A DNA stretch of 64,000 bases from Hemicordylus capensis (lineage: Eukaryota > Chordata > Lepidosauria > Squamata > Cordylidae), in NCBI RefSeq assembly GCF_027244095.1, contig NC_069670.1, forward strand, positions 13,101,320-13,165,319, in the 5' to 3' direction. A program made the position numbers and the translations under genes. Below the pieces are notes generated by a model. The model saw nothing but the letters and a program-made list of their open reading frames with translations. It made no database searches and had not been told where the DNA came from. Positions 1 to 31,456 of this stretch are shown piece by piece; the stretch's first letter is position 1, and every line of letters begins with the position of its first letter.

Positions 1-493
1 AAGGATATAATTTTTTAAAAATGATTACACAAAATTCCACAGGGTTCAGCTCAGTATGTTTCAGTGCGTGACAGCTATACAGGGGTCCATATTAATGCAG
101 TGCTAGTTTTCTATTGGGATCATAGGAAGCTGCCTTATACTGAGTCAGACCCTTGGCCCATCTCGCTCAGTATTGTCTACCCAGACTGGCAGCAGCTTCT
201 CCAAGGTTACAGGCAGGAGTCTCTCCCAGCCTTGTCTTGGAGATGCTGCCAGGGAGGGAACCGGGAACCTTTCTGCATGCAAGCAAGCAGATGCCCCTCA
301 GGGGAATACTCTATCTGGCAGTGTTTGCACGTGTAGTCTCCCATTCCATTGCAAACCAGGGCAGACCCTGCTTAGCCAAGGGGACAAGTCATGCTGGCTG
401 CCCTAAGACCCGCTCTCCCCGCTACACGTGGCTCTCGCTGCATGTGGCTAAAAGCACACCGCCGGGTGGGGGCCTTGTGGGGGCTGCTTCCAG
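1..493. other. NUP210L intron, mostly one SINE copy
   Basis: Non-coding intron sequence upstream of the first recognisable exon. About 120-420 is a minus-strand composite SINE. The first 60 bases are AT-rich with no clear feature. Confidence 0.6.
120..420 (-). repeat. Composite 5S-tRNA SINE
   Basis: Read on the minus strand it has the 5S-like part (GCTAAGCAGGGTCTGCCCTG), then the CTCCCTGGCAGCATCTCCAA block, then the tail ending in AGGCAGCTTCCTATG. The 5S box sequences identify the family. Confidence 0.8.
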
Positions 494-19396
<18,903 letters not shown>

Positions 19397-19947
19397 CCAC
19401 TCTTGGAGGAACTCTGTAGGGGACGATAAAGAGTAAACGAGAAACTCACAGCCAAGTGTCTTTTTTAAAATTCTGTTTCTGCTTCTGGAGGGAGCTTTGG
19501 ATGCATTCCACAAACATGCTGCCTACTTCCAGTTGGCGATGGTATGGAAGGGTATGAGGAAATCCACCCCCAGTTTGCGGCTAGCTCTATTTTAGCCCTG
19601 TGGCTTAAGGCAGGCCCAGACCCCCTGCTCAGCTAGGGAGGATTCAACCTGCATTCACAAGCAACGCCCTGGTGCAACACAGAGGCAAGACAATGTGTAT
19701 TATCCAAAATTTATTCAGTCAAATGGGTGAGGCTACAAGGACAGTGCAATCGCCCCCTTTTGCTCATCATATTCCATGTTCAGCAGCTGAAGCAGCCCTC
19801 AGGAGTCACACTGTTGCAGCTACAACTTCTTTTGTGCCAGACCTGGTTCTTGTGCAGCAGACCCCATCTATCCTCTTGAGCTCGTCAGCGACTTAGCCTG
19901 AGACTGTTCGTGTAGCCCCACCCATCCTGGACCACCACCTGCTTAAT
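19397..19947. other. Tail-to-tail interval between NUP210L and RPS27
   Basis: The 551 bases between the two stop codons hold both 3' UTRs. The RPS27 polyadenylation signal is at 19710-19715 (minus). NUP210L has no AATAAA here, only GATAAA near 19425. I see no repeat in this interval. Confidence 0.6.
19710..19715 (-). terminator. RPS27: RPS27 polyadenylation signal
   Basis: AATAAA on the minus strand, about 230 bases past the RPS27 stop codon. It is the first canonical signal downstream. Confidence 0.6.
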
Positions 19948-22032
<2,085 letters not shown>

Positions 22033-22053
22033 GTTCGCGTGGAGGCAGCCGCG

Positions 22054-22094
22054 GCCGAAAAGGAGCCAGACCGGAAGGAGAGGGCACTATATCC
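22054..22094 (-). promoter_or_regulatory. RPS27: RPS27 TATA-like box and 5' TOP start
   Basis: On the minus strand a GATATAG box (about 22087-22094) is followed by two pyrimidine tracts, CCCTCTCCTTCC (about 22073-22084) and CTCCTTTTC (about 22057-22065). The second lies about 25-30 bases from the TATA-like box and is the better spaced start. Pyrimidine-tract starts place ribosomal protein mRNAs under mTOR-linked translational control. The exact start is inferred. Confidence 0.5.
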
Positions 22095-22669
22095 GCTCCG
22101 GGGTTTCCCACACGGGCGGAAGCCAGCGAGTCGTAGGGGGCGGGCCCAAGGCCCTCGTGGGCGGGGCTCTGGAGCCGCCATCTTGGGAAGGTGGCCCCAA
22201 GGCGGGCGGGCGCCATGTCGGGAGGGTCGATGTTGCGGCGCGTTGTCGGCTGTCCTGCGGAGGAGGAGGAGGTGGTGCCATTTTGAGGGGAATGCTCCAA
22301 ACAAGCAAACACAACACAACACACGCCTCTCTCTCTTTCCCCCTTGGCCCGTACGGGGTCACGCCTCCTGCTCGCTAACTCCTCCAGGCGAAAGGGAGGC
22401 CGCCCCTGGCAGGCCTCATCCTGGCTGGAACGTGGTGGTGACATCATGGCCTGACGTCATCCCGACAGGAGGAAGCGGAGGCAGCCCTTGGTACTGAAGC
22501 AAGTGATGTCATGGCACACTGGTGTGATGTCATGCAGAAAGGAGGAGGCACTTACTGAAGTGCGGTGATGTCATGGCACGCTGGGGGCACCACCAGTGCC
22601 TCACAAATGGCCGTGACACTTCACTCAAATTTTAAACACTTTCGTCTCAGGCCCTGCGCATGGCCCGGC

Positions 22670-23085
22670 CACTAACAGTGATCTGGTGGGTGGGGACTAG
22701 AGACAGGACCTTTTCGGTTGTGGCCCCTCAGCTTTGGAACGCCCTCTATAGAGCTTTGCCATGCTCCCTCCCTCAGTGTTTTCCAAAAACAACCACCAGA
22801 AACACATCTTTCTAAAGAGGCGTTTAATGCTCCATCTTTCGTTATATCTGGTAGGTTTTTACTGGTTATAATTCTCAATTTTTAGCTTTTAAAATAACTT
22901 TGAATTTGAAACTTAATTCTGATTGTGGTTTTCAGCCTGGACTTTTCAGTTGTTTTACTTGATTTGCTACATTTTATTAGTTTTATTTTGCATTGTATCT
23001 ATTGTATTGTTGTGATCCGCCTCTAGCAGTATGGAGAGCCGGGGGATAAATATTTTAAATAAATAGCAACAAATTAAATAAAACA
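22670..23085 (+). repeat. LINE 3' end (CR1/L2-like)
   Basis: It starts with CTCAGCTTTGGAACGCCCTC, the end of a LINE ORF2 and 3' UTR pattern. It continues through T-rich sequence and ends with TTGTGATCCGCCTCTAGCAG and TTTTAAATAAATAG. It lies upstream of RAB13. Confidence 0.6.
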
Positions 23086-23693
23086 CAGCCCTCCTCCTGG
23101 GAATTGTTGACTGTTTTGCAGATTGCAATCCCTGCAGATTAAAAAGGTGAGCTAACCTTCACTCTGCCCACAAGGCATCCTAAATGTCTGCACGTAAAGC
23201 GGAGAGTGGGCAGTTGTGGTTACTCCGTGGCCTCAGCTGCAGACAAGGCACTCTGCATATACTCAGAGGCAGCCTCTCCTCCACCCCGCGCTGCCGGGAC
23301 TGAGTCCCAGGGATAGCCTTGGCTTCTACAGGCAAAAACTCTCCTTGCAAATGAATGCAGAGCTCCAGGATCTCTAGGTCCTCCTCCTAGGCCTGGCACA
23401 ATCAAGTTCCTCCCAGAGAGCTGAGCTGGCCTGGAGCTCGGATGAAGCCCAGCTGGTTAACCCCTCCCTGCCCAGGAGGGACAGCTTTCCCTGTTGCCTT
23501 TCAGCGAAGAGGAATGGGGGAGTGGTCTGGGCTGGCTGGAAAGAAGGAAGAAGAGGAGGAAAAAAAGGCTGTTGGCTTGTGTGTGGGGTGGGGAGGAGCC
23601 GGCTGCTCCACCTCCCTCAACGTTTTCATTTCCCAGCTTCAGATTCTTTCTTTCTTTCTTTCTGGTTCCCCTCTTCCTCCCCTCCAGAGGAAC

Positions 23694-26600
23694 ATGGCCA
23701 AATCCTACGACCACCTTTTCAAACTGTTGCTCATCGGAGACAGCGGAGTAGGGAAGACGTGCTTGATCATCCGTTTTGCAGAGGACAACTTCAGTGGCAC
23801 TTACATCAGCACCATTGGTGAGGAGAGGGAGCTGGAGTTGGGCATCTGTGGGGCACAGATTCCTAGGGGGTCTGGGAGGGGCTGCAGCCCCTGGGGTGCC
23901 ATTGCCTTCTGAGCCTTCTGGTTCTTTCGACCTCTTTCCCTTGCCAAGCACAGTCCCAGAGCTGATGGTGATTTTGAGTGGACTTAAGCCAGAACAAGTG
24001 GCAAGCTCACACCTACTCAAATCTGCAGTACCCGTGGGATGTGCATTACTTGTGGGCAGTGAGGTGGGCATTCCGTGGGACATGAAAACAGATTCCAGGC
24101 AGCTTATTTCGTGGTGCCTGCATGCAAAGTGAAGTGAGGAATCGATTCCTTGCGAATGTACTTGTGAGTGTAGAAGCAGCAGTTTAGGAATTCTGCTGTA
24201 TTTCTTTACAAAATCTATAACCCCACTCTTCCTTTAAGGGATATGAATCTATATCCCACTCTTTCTTCCTCGGGTGGTGTGCGTGGTTGTTCATCCTCAC
24301 AACAACCCTGTGAGGTAGGTTAGGCAGAGAGAGAAGTGACTTGCCCAGAGTCATCCAGTGAGTTCCATGGCTGAACAAGGATTGGGACTCTCCCTGGTCC
24401 CAGTCCAACACTCGAACCATGACACTGCCAGGGTCAGAGGGCACAATCTTTGGTGCATAGCCACAAACAGCCTCAGTCTCTCTCTTCCCCTGTGCAGGAA
24501 TCGATTTCAAAATCCGAACCGTGGAAATCGAAGGGAAGAGGATAAAACTGCAAGTGTGGTAAGTGTTTCAGTAAGGTGTGTCTCTGCTCCAGGGTGCTTA
24601 CTGTCTGGGTTTTGACAGCAGCAGGGGAGCCAAGAGAGGGGAAGGAGGAGCACAGGCAAAAGGATATTTATGGTGGGCAAGAGGGCTGATCTTTGGATTT
24701 GGCAAATGATTCAGATGAATCCTAAACAAGAGAGTTTTGTCTCTGCCCCGAGGTGCTTACAATCAGTCAGCAGGGGAGGTGACAGGCAAAGCTCTCTGTG
24801 GGTGAGCAAGTACACGTAGTGGGAATTTATAAGTACTGGGGTAGCAGAATTAAAGAGTTGTGCATGATGTGAGAAGTTGAGGAGGTATGTTGGGAACTCT
24901 GTAAAAAGACCTTATTAGTTTAGAAGAAAGCTCGCTAAGCGAGTCGGATTTAGGAGTCAGATTTAGTAGGGGGCTTCTTCTTCTTCAGTCAAATAAAAGA
25001 TATGGGGCGTGAGAAAATGGTCTTCGAGGGAAGAAGATGCCTGGTAGCGGTCCTCCTTTCACTCTGGACTGCTTTCTCTTGCAGGGACACGGCCGGCCAG
25101 GAACGCTTCAAGACCATCACCACGGCATATTACCGGGGCGCCATGGTACGGACTCTGCCTCCACTGCCAGGCCAGGAATATCTGTGGGTGTGTGGACAGG
25201 GCCGACAGGATAGGACTTTCCCAGTTGGGGGGCGTTGGTCAGAAGAGTACAAATGGAGAGATTCTGAAAAGAGGAACTCCGTTGAATAGATTTTTGCTAT
25301 ACTTGCTTGCTTTCCCTAGCTTATTATCTTTATGGAAGCCGGGGGAAAGGTGGGGCAGGGAAGTTTTGTGTGTGTGTGTGTGTGTGTGTTTGTTTGTTGG
25401 GGGGGTTGTTTTTTTAAAAGAAAGATTTGTTTCTTGCATCTTCAAAAAAAGCCCCAGAGTGGCTGGGGCTTTGTTCCACCCTCTGACACTTGAGAGCTAT
25501 CCCCAGTCCCTCTCTGGCTTATCTGATTCCCTGAGTTGTCTCCACATAATGAGGACTAGAACTTTGGTTACCTCTCCTACTTTAAATCAAAGCAAAAATG
25601 GTAAGAACAGTAAGTTGGCGGAGCTGTGCGCTTTTCACAAAGTGACCAAAAGTGAATGCACAAAATGGCCTTGAATTTCTTATGAGCTTTTGAATCCCAA
25701 GATGGCCCTGTGCCAAGTGCCACTGAGCATGTGCAGAGAGCATAGCAAAGTTGGAGTGAACAAAAAGGGGAAGATGTGCCCCTGCCTGCACCCCTCCCCT
25801 TCTTCAGGGACGCATGAGGAGGGGTGCTCCACCCCACCCACCATTCAGTTGTAGCTACAACTCTGGATGTGCAGAATACACACTGTTCATTGCGAGGCGG
25901 GGAGTGGTTTGCTTTGAGAGCTGGGGTTTGTCATGGGGAGGGCACTCGGGGGGGGTCAGAACTGGGCAACTCCTCTCTGGCGAAGGGTGGGGAGGTGTGT
26001 GTGTGTGTGTTCTCTGAAAGAGAGCCACAGTATCAACACTTTGCGGTCCCTTCCCAGGGGATTATCCTGGTCTATGACATCACGGATGAGAAATCCTTCG
26101 AAAATATCCAGAATTGGATGAAGAGCATCAAAGAGGTGAGTCTGCCGGAGAGAAATGGAGGGGTGGGGAGGGGGCGGCGGCGTGGGATGGCTGGATGGAT
26201 GAGAGAGACAGTGAGAGGGGGACGATCCGGGTTTCAAAGGGGGTCGCGTGTGTGGCAGGCTGGGACCATTCTGTCCCATCCCTGCTATGCTTGGATCGGT
26301 CCCTTTACCTGCCCATTCTGGAGTCAAAAGAGACTCTGCTTACAGTGAACAGGGGGGGAAGGTGGGCCAAGGGATGGTGCAGGAACAGGGCAGACGGCCC
26401 GGCACCCTCCTCATCTTCTGCAGGTGTAAAGCCACAGCCAGGGACTCTGGGGGGCTGCAATGGGGCAGCCTTGTGTACGCCCTAGACCGAAGCAGCTGGT
26501 GATAGCAGCCAGTCACTGGCTTTTCCTTGCTGCCTCTGCCTGCTTTCCACAGAACGCTTCAGCTGGCGTGGAGCGCCTCCTGCTGGGGAACAAGTGTGAC

Positions 26601-29001
26601 ATGGAGAGCAAACGCAAAGTGCCCCGGGACCGAGCCGAGAAGGTATGCGGGTCGGGGGTGGGTGGGCTCCAAACTCAGGCGACGGAAAATACGGGGGTCA
26701 GGGAAGTGCCTTGCAGGCTGGAGGGCTGGTGGGTGGGCGATGGATCTGGGGGTCGCCGGCCACGCAGTGACGGCAGCTCGGCAGAACCCACAGCAGGAAA
26801 AGCCTCGCGGGCTTCCTCTCGGAGGCAGGGGGCTTCCTGCTTCCCTCTCAAGTCTTTGTTCCAGCCTGCCGATCTGCGTCCTCGGCTCTGACGGAACCTC
26901 GGCACATGCCCGTGAGACCTCCACATATCCTTCCCGTTGATCCCTGCCGCGATTTCCTCCCTCTTCCTCTCCTCTCTCCCTTGTGCCTCTTTTTAGCTTG
27001 GGAGGCCCCTCAGGGCAGGGGCCTGTCGCCCGCCCCTCTCTCTGTCGATTCACAGGCTCGTTCACACGGTTGTGACTAGGGGGTTCGGGTCTGATTCGGT
27101 ACCCGGCTTCGGGACCGGCATGTGCTCGCATTTCGTGATGGTCTGCGAGTGAAAGATGAGGTGGGAGGCGGGGAGCTTGACCAGCTGGGAAGGACGAGTG
27201 TGCCCCCACCCAGCTTCCGTCCCCAGCTTCGGAACCAGTTGGAGCGGGGGACGGGGACTGTCCTACCTAGCTGGGGTTTAGCAGACGAGCAAGCTTGTCT
27301 TGAACTCACAGATGATCAGAAAATGGGAGTATGTCCAGTTCCCAAAGTAAAGGTCAAGTTGTGCCGCCGAGTCGGTGTCGACTTGTGGCGGCCACAGAGC
27401 TGTGTGGTTGTCTTTGGTAGAATACAGGAGGGGGTTGACCATTGCCTCCTCCCACGCAGTCTGAGATGATGCCTTTCAGCATCTTCCTGTATCGCTGCTG
27501 CTGCCCGATAGAGGTGTTTCTCATAGTCTGGGAAACAGACCGTAGGCAAGTTCCTTCCCCGCTGCGCCCTTAGGTGGCTCGGGTTTCCAAAGTAGGATGA
27601 TGATGACAATTGTGAGCTCACTAGATTATATACTACTAATAATGTGGCTTTAGGCCTCAGGAGTGTCTGGTTTGATTTCAGGGCGGAGTGGGAGACGCAG
27701 CGAGGGGCCTGTGGACTGAGGACAGAGCCAGGACAGAGCCTCTTGCTCTGTCTCCCGTTGGGAGATGCATCTTGCTTCTGCACCGGGCGGGCGGCGGGGT
27801 GGGGGCAGGAAAAGGCCGGGATAAGATGCAGGGTTCGGGTTCAGCTAAGAGATGGAAGGCCAGCTGGGTGACCTGCCTGCCTCCTTTCTTTCCCGACAGT
27901 TGTCCAAAGAGTACGGGATCCGGTTCTTCGAGACCAGTGCCAAGTCCAGTGTGAATGTGGCAGAGGTGAGGATTGGCTACGCTGTGGGGAGAGCCATCCC
28001 ATCCCTGCAGGGCCGCAGCAACCCCTTGTGGTTGACAGGAAGCCTTGTGGGCTGAGGACACGGGTGCTCAGGACCATGCCTATGGCAGGATGTTTGGCTG
28101 GTGTCACGGGGCTCACATAGGCAGGGAAAGAAGGGAGCTGATGGAATGGATTCCTGCTGCTCGCTAGTATCTCTACCTTGTGTTACTTTTTAGGTTGTGA
28201 GTCCTTTGGGGACAGAGAACCATCTTTGTTTGTTATTCTACCTTAAAATACAAATTTTTAAAGCCCAATTATATGGTCCCTTCAGAGCCAGCATGGCATA
28301 GTGGTTAGAGTGTTGGACTGGGACCAGGAAGACCCGAGTTCAAATCTCCGCTCAGCCATGAAGCTCATTGGGAGACTCATATCTCTCAGCCTAACCTACC
28401 TCACAGGGTTTTTGTGAGGATAAACATAAGCATGTACACTGATCTGGGCTCTTTGGAGGAAGAGCAGGATAGAAATGAAAATAAACAAATAATTCTCCTG
28501 GCTCTCTTGCTTAGGCCTTCAGCACTCTGGCCCGGGACATCCTTCTGAAGTCAAGCAAGAAATCGGTGAGTGCTGGCTGTGTGATCAAGGGGAGAGGGAG
28601 TTACGGGACCCTCCGGTAGTTCTGAATAAGCGTAGGCAGGGATTATCTTCCCAAACCCCTGTGCGTTTGCAGTTGCTTATAGAGATCAGGGGCAGTCTAG
28701 GATAACTTGTTGTTTTTGGACTACAACTCTCATCATCCTATGTGGCAGGGGATGATGGGAGTTGTTGTCCAAATCCAACAAGTTACCCAGTATTGGCTGG
28801 GGGAGGGAGCCCCTCCAAGCATAATGAAGCCCTATTTCCACTCCCGGTCATCTTCAGTGTGGGTTCCCAGTCTCCATCCTCTCCAAGCCCGTTTTCCATT
28901 TATCTTTCTTTCTTTCCTTTCAGGCTGCAGTCAACAAGAGGCCAGTAGACCTGAAAGGATCACAGAAAAGTAGCAGTAGCAGCAAATGTTCCCTGGTGTA
29001 G
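23694..29001 (+). CDS. RAB13: Ras-related protein Rab-13
   Basis: This gene encodes a small GTPase of the Rab8/10/13 group that acts in trafficking to tight junctions and the plasma membrane. Exons: 23694-23817, 24498-24558, 25085-25145, 26058-26135, 26553-26642, 27900-27965, 28515-28565, 28924-29001. They encode 202 residues (human 203). Visible motifs are P-loop GDSGVGKT (15-22), switch I T40, DTAGQE (63-68), NKCD (121-124), ETSAK near 150, and a C-terminal CAAX box CSLV. The N-terminus ([20 protein letters not shown]) matches Rab13. Position next to RPS27 and JTB agrees with human synteny. A strong acceptor (polypyrimidine tract then CAG at 23685-23687) sits six bases before the ATG, so a non-coding leader exon upstream is likely. 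Confidence 0.96.
24200..24430 (-). repeat. tRNA-derived SINE (type C)
   Basis: Read on the minus strand it has the tRNA-like head (GTTCGAGTGTTGGACTGGGA) and the block CCTAACCTACCTCACAGGGT. It sits in the RAB13 intron. Related copies are at 28282-28495, 32030-32245 and 39855-39992. Confidence 0.65.
27355..27590 (-). repeat. tRNA-derived SINE (type D)
   Basis: The plus strand reads GTTGTGCCGCCGAGTCGGTG, then CAGAGCTGTGTGGTTGTCTT and GGGTTGACCATTGCCTCCTC, ending in CCGCTGCGCCCTTAGGTGG. On the minus strand the start is tRNA-like. Copies also lie at 30235-30478 and 59635-59835. Confidence 0.65.
28282..28495 (+). repeat. tRNA-derived SINE (type C)
   Basis: It has an A-box-like GCATAGTGGTTAGAGTGTTG, a B-box-like GAGTTCAAATCTC, the block CAGCCTAACCTACCTCACAG and a tail of AAAATAAACAAATAA. 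It is the best preserved copy of this family here. Confidence 0.75.
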
Positions 29002-29606
29002 CAGCTGGTCTGTGGAGAAGCTGCCCGTCACGACCCTGCCGAGCCAGGGCCCTGAGCACCCACGTGCCTCTCCTCCCCTCACTCCAGATGTCTTCACTTC
29101 CTTCCACAGAGCCTGCTGCAAGCCAGTCCGGGCTGGACCCCGGAGGGGGCTGGGATTTCCCCCTCTTCCCTCCTGCATTCCTTCAGCAGAGGCTGCCGGT
29201 GGAGTGAGGATCTCGTGAAAGGGAGTGGGGAGATCCGAGGAGGGATATGGGGGGCAGCTAGCTGGGGAGGCTCGGCCACCATGGAGCCAGAGTGTGCTGG
29301 GCCAGCCCTGAACCCCTGGAATTTGGGGGGAGCTCCGAGATGCCAACCTCCTGTTCCCTAAGCCAGCCAGTCACTGTCAATTGAGAGAATGTGTTCACAC
29401 CACAACGTGACTCTGGGCTGGGTTACTCATAGGAAAGACTCTACCACACTCCCAGACCCCAGGGGGAAGGGGGTGACCTGCCTCCGCCCCTCCCGACAGG
29501 GGGTCTCTCCCCATTATGTTTGGGTGGGGTCCTCAAATGCATGCACAGAGTCAAACAGTAGAATTCCACGTTTCTGTCAGTTTCCTTTTTGTAAATCTTT
29601 GACAGT

Positions 29607-29612
29607 ATTAAA
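29607..29612 (+). terminator. RAB13: RAB13 polyadenylation signal (ATTAAA)
   Basis: ATTAAA lies 606 bases past the stop codon and is followed by a T- and G-rich stretch. Confidence 0.5.
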
Positions 29613-30234
29613 TATTTGCATTGACTTCTGGACTTTTCCCTGTGTTGAAAAAGCAGGTGGGGGGCAGAGGGAAGACCCCATCCTGTGGCAAACGAAGGTT
29701 TTGGATACTTTGTATGACCAAAGCTGGCCGGAATTGGCGGGTGAGGTGTATTCAGGGAAGGGACCTTATTTATGTCCATGTCGTTACTACATTATTATTT
29801 CTCCCCAAAAAGCACAGTTCACAGTGGGAAGCAATTTGCACTTTGTGTTTAAAGGTAATAGCTCATTTTAATTTTCATTTGTTTAGGCACAGTTGCTTCT
29901 CTTTACAAGCCATCTTATCTTATTCTGATTATTTTGCTCCATAGGCCAGAATGCTTCTCTTTTTAATGAAAAGGCACACTGCACATCTGGAAAGGCAAGG
30001 CATTTGGCTGGCAGGAAGTGCGTTTTTGTGAGGAGCTCTCTGCACACTCACAGGGGCGCACCAGGTCTTTAGGTCAGTTTATAGAAACAAAACACCTCAT
30101 CCAGGACCTGCTTCTCTTTACAAAGGAAAGGCATCTTGTGCATGCCCAGAGGCAACTGGTCCATGTAGAGAGGAGACTAGAATTGAGCTTGGCATGTGAT
30201 CAGACCTACTGTGGCCTTGAAAGTCAAGTGTGTC

Positions 30235-30478
30235 GTGTGAGCCCCACAGAGCCCCGTGGTTGTCTTTGGTAGAGTACAGGAGGGGTTGACCATTGCCTCC
30301 TCCCGCGCAGTATGAGATGTAGCCTTTCAGCCCCTTCCTATATTGCTGCTGCCTGATAGAGGTGTTTCCCATATTCCTTGAAACATAGTCTGGGAAACAT
30401 ACCAGCGGGGATTCGAACCAGCAACCATTTGTTAGTCGAGCATTTCCCTGCTGCACCACTTGAGGTGGCTACTGTGGC
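30235..30478 (-). repeat. tRNA-derived SINE (type D)
   Basis: Minus-strand head reads CCACCTCAAGTGGTGCAGCA, then the B-box-like GGTTCGAATCCCCGCTGG. The body with GAGGAGGCAATGGTCAACCC follows. The family is clear. Confidence 0.75.
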
Positions 30479-31319
30479 CTTGGTGAAAATAAAAAATAAA
30501 TAAAAAGATCACAAGATGCTTCTGGTTGTTAGAGAAAGGCAAACTATTCAGTGCTCAAAGACAGGAAGTGAAGTGCGGGTTAGCATCGGGAAGGAGGGCA
30601 CTTTGCACATGCTCAGCAGCACTCGGACCTAGGATGTTTTAAAAACACCCAGCTGTTTATGAGTGAAAGCTACTCTGAGCATGTGTAGAAGCACTTTTCG
30701 CCCAAGTCTGTGCCAAGTGATTTCTTCTATATAACAAGAGATGCCTTTGAAAAGGCAAAGCCCCTGACTAGGCAGGGCCTCCACTGGAGGGGTGGAGGAG
30801 ATGCAAACACCGTAATAAAAGAATTGGACAGAAATGGCTCCTTGAGGGAGAGAGTTACAGCAACATCCCCGCCCCTACCCTCCATTTTGGATGAAGAAGT
30901 TTTCCCCCCCAAGGTGCCTGTGGGGCAATGTTCTGTTTAGACACTTCCCGGGAGAGACACAGACAAGACCAGCCACGTAAGCCAAGAAGAATGTTCGTTT
31001 GTTTACTCCTCCATGTTTATTTATGCAAATATATGCTGATACTAGCACGTCCATTGGCTCAGCGGCAAAGGGGAAAAAAACCTGCCTTCGTTGCTATGGC
31101 AACTCCGGCTAGGCCTCAACGACGGCGTTGGGCGGAAGTAGTCCAGGAAGGAAGGGGGAGGAGTCGGAGGTGCGCCATAGAGGCCTCACGCAAACACACG
31201 CATTAAGCCGGAACTTCCAAGGGGGGGAAGAAGGGGGTGGAGTCGAAATCCGCTGCTCTAGCCCCGGTCTCTCTATGCTATTATTTACTTTGGATTGAGA
31301 GACCGCTGTATTTCTCCGC

Positions 31320-31456
31320 CGGCGGGCCGTGGCGCGCGTGCGCAGTGCGCAAACGCTCCTCCCCCCCCCAGCATGCCCCTCTCCCGCCAACATGGCGGTG
31401 CCCTCCAGTGAGGCGGAAGTCGGCTTGAGGCAGTTTTCTCCTTAGCAACAACAACC
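31320..31456 (+). promoter_or_regulatory. JTB: JTB promoter with NRF1 and YY1 motifs
   Basis: A perfect NRF1-type palindrome is at 31333-31344 (CGCGCGTGCGCA; reverse TGCGCACGCGCG). A YY1-like AACATGGCGGTG is near 31389. The sequence is CpG-rich and TATA-less, ending at the ATG at 31457. Transcription start is inferred to lie between these sites and the ATG. Confidence 0.55.

Larger units (their letters stand above)
22033..23693. other. Divergent interval between RPS27 and RAB13
   Basis: This 1.66-kb interval separates the two start codons. It holds the upstream part of the RPS27 CpG block, a LINE 3' end at 22670-23085, and a pyrimidine-rich tract at 23640-23687 just before the RAB13 start. 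A non-coding RAB13 leader exon may lie here, but I cannot place it. Confidence 0.55.
29620..31456. other. Interval between RAB13 and JTB
   Basis: It holds a type D SINE (30235-30478) and otherwise unremarkable sequence up to about 31050, then the GC-rich JTB promoter. I see no further gene. Confidence 0.6.

Noticed and set aside
26559-27209. Minus-strand open frame of 216 codons overlapping a RAB13 exon
   Set aside because: It is antisense to RAB13 exon 26553-26642 and its GC-rich flanks. No family resemblance is seen.
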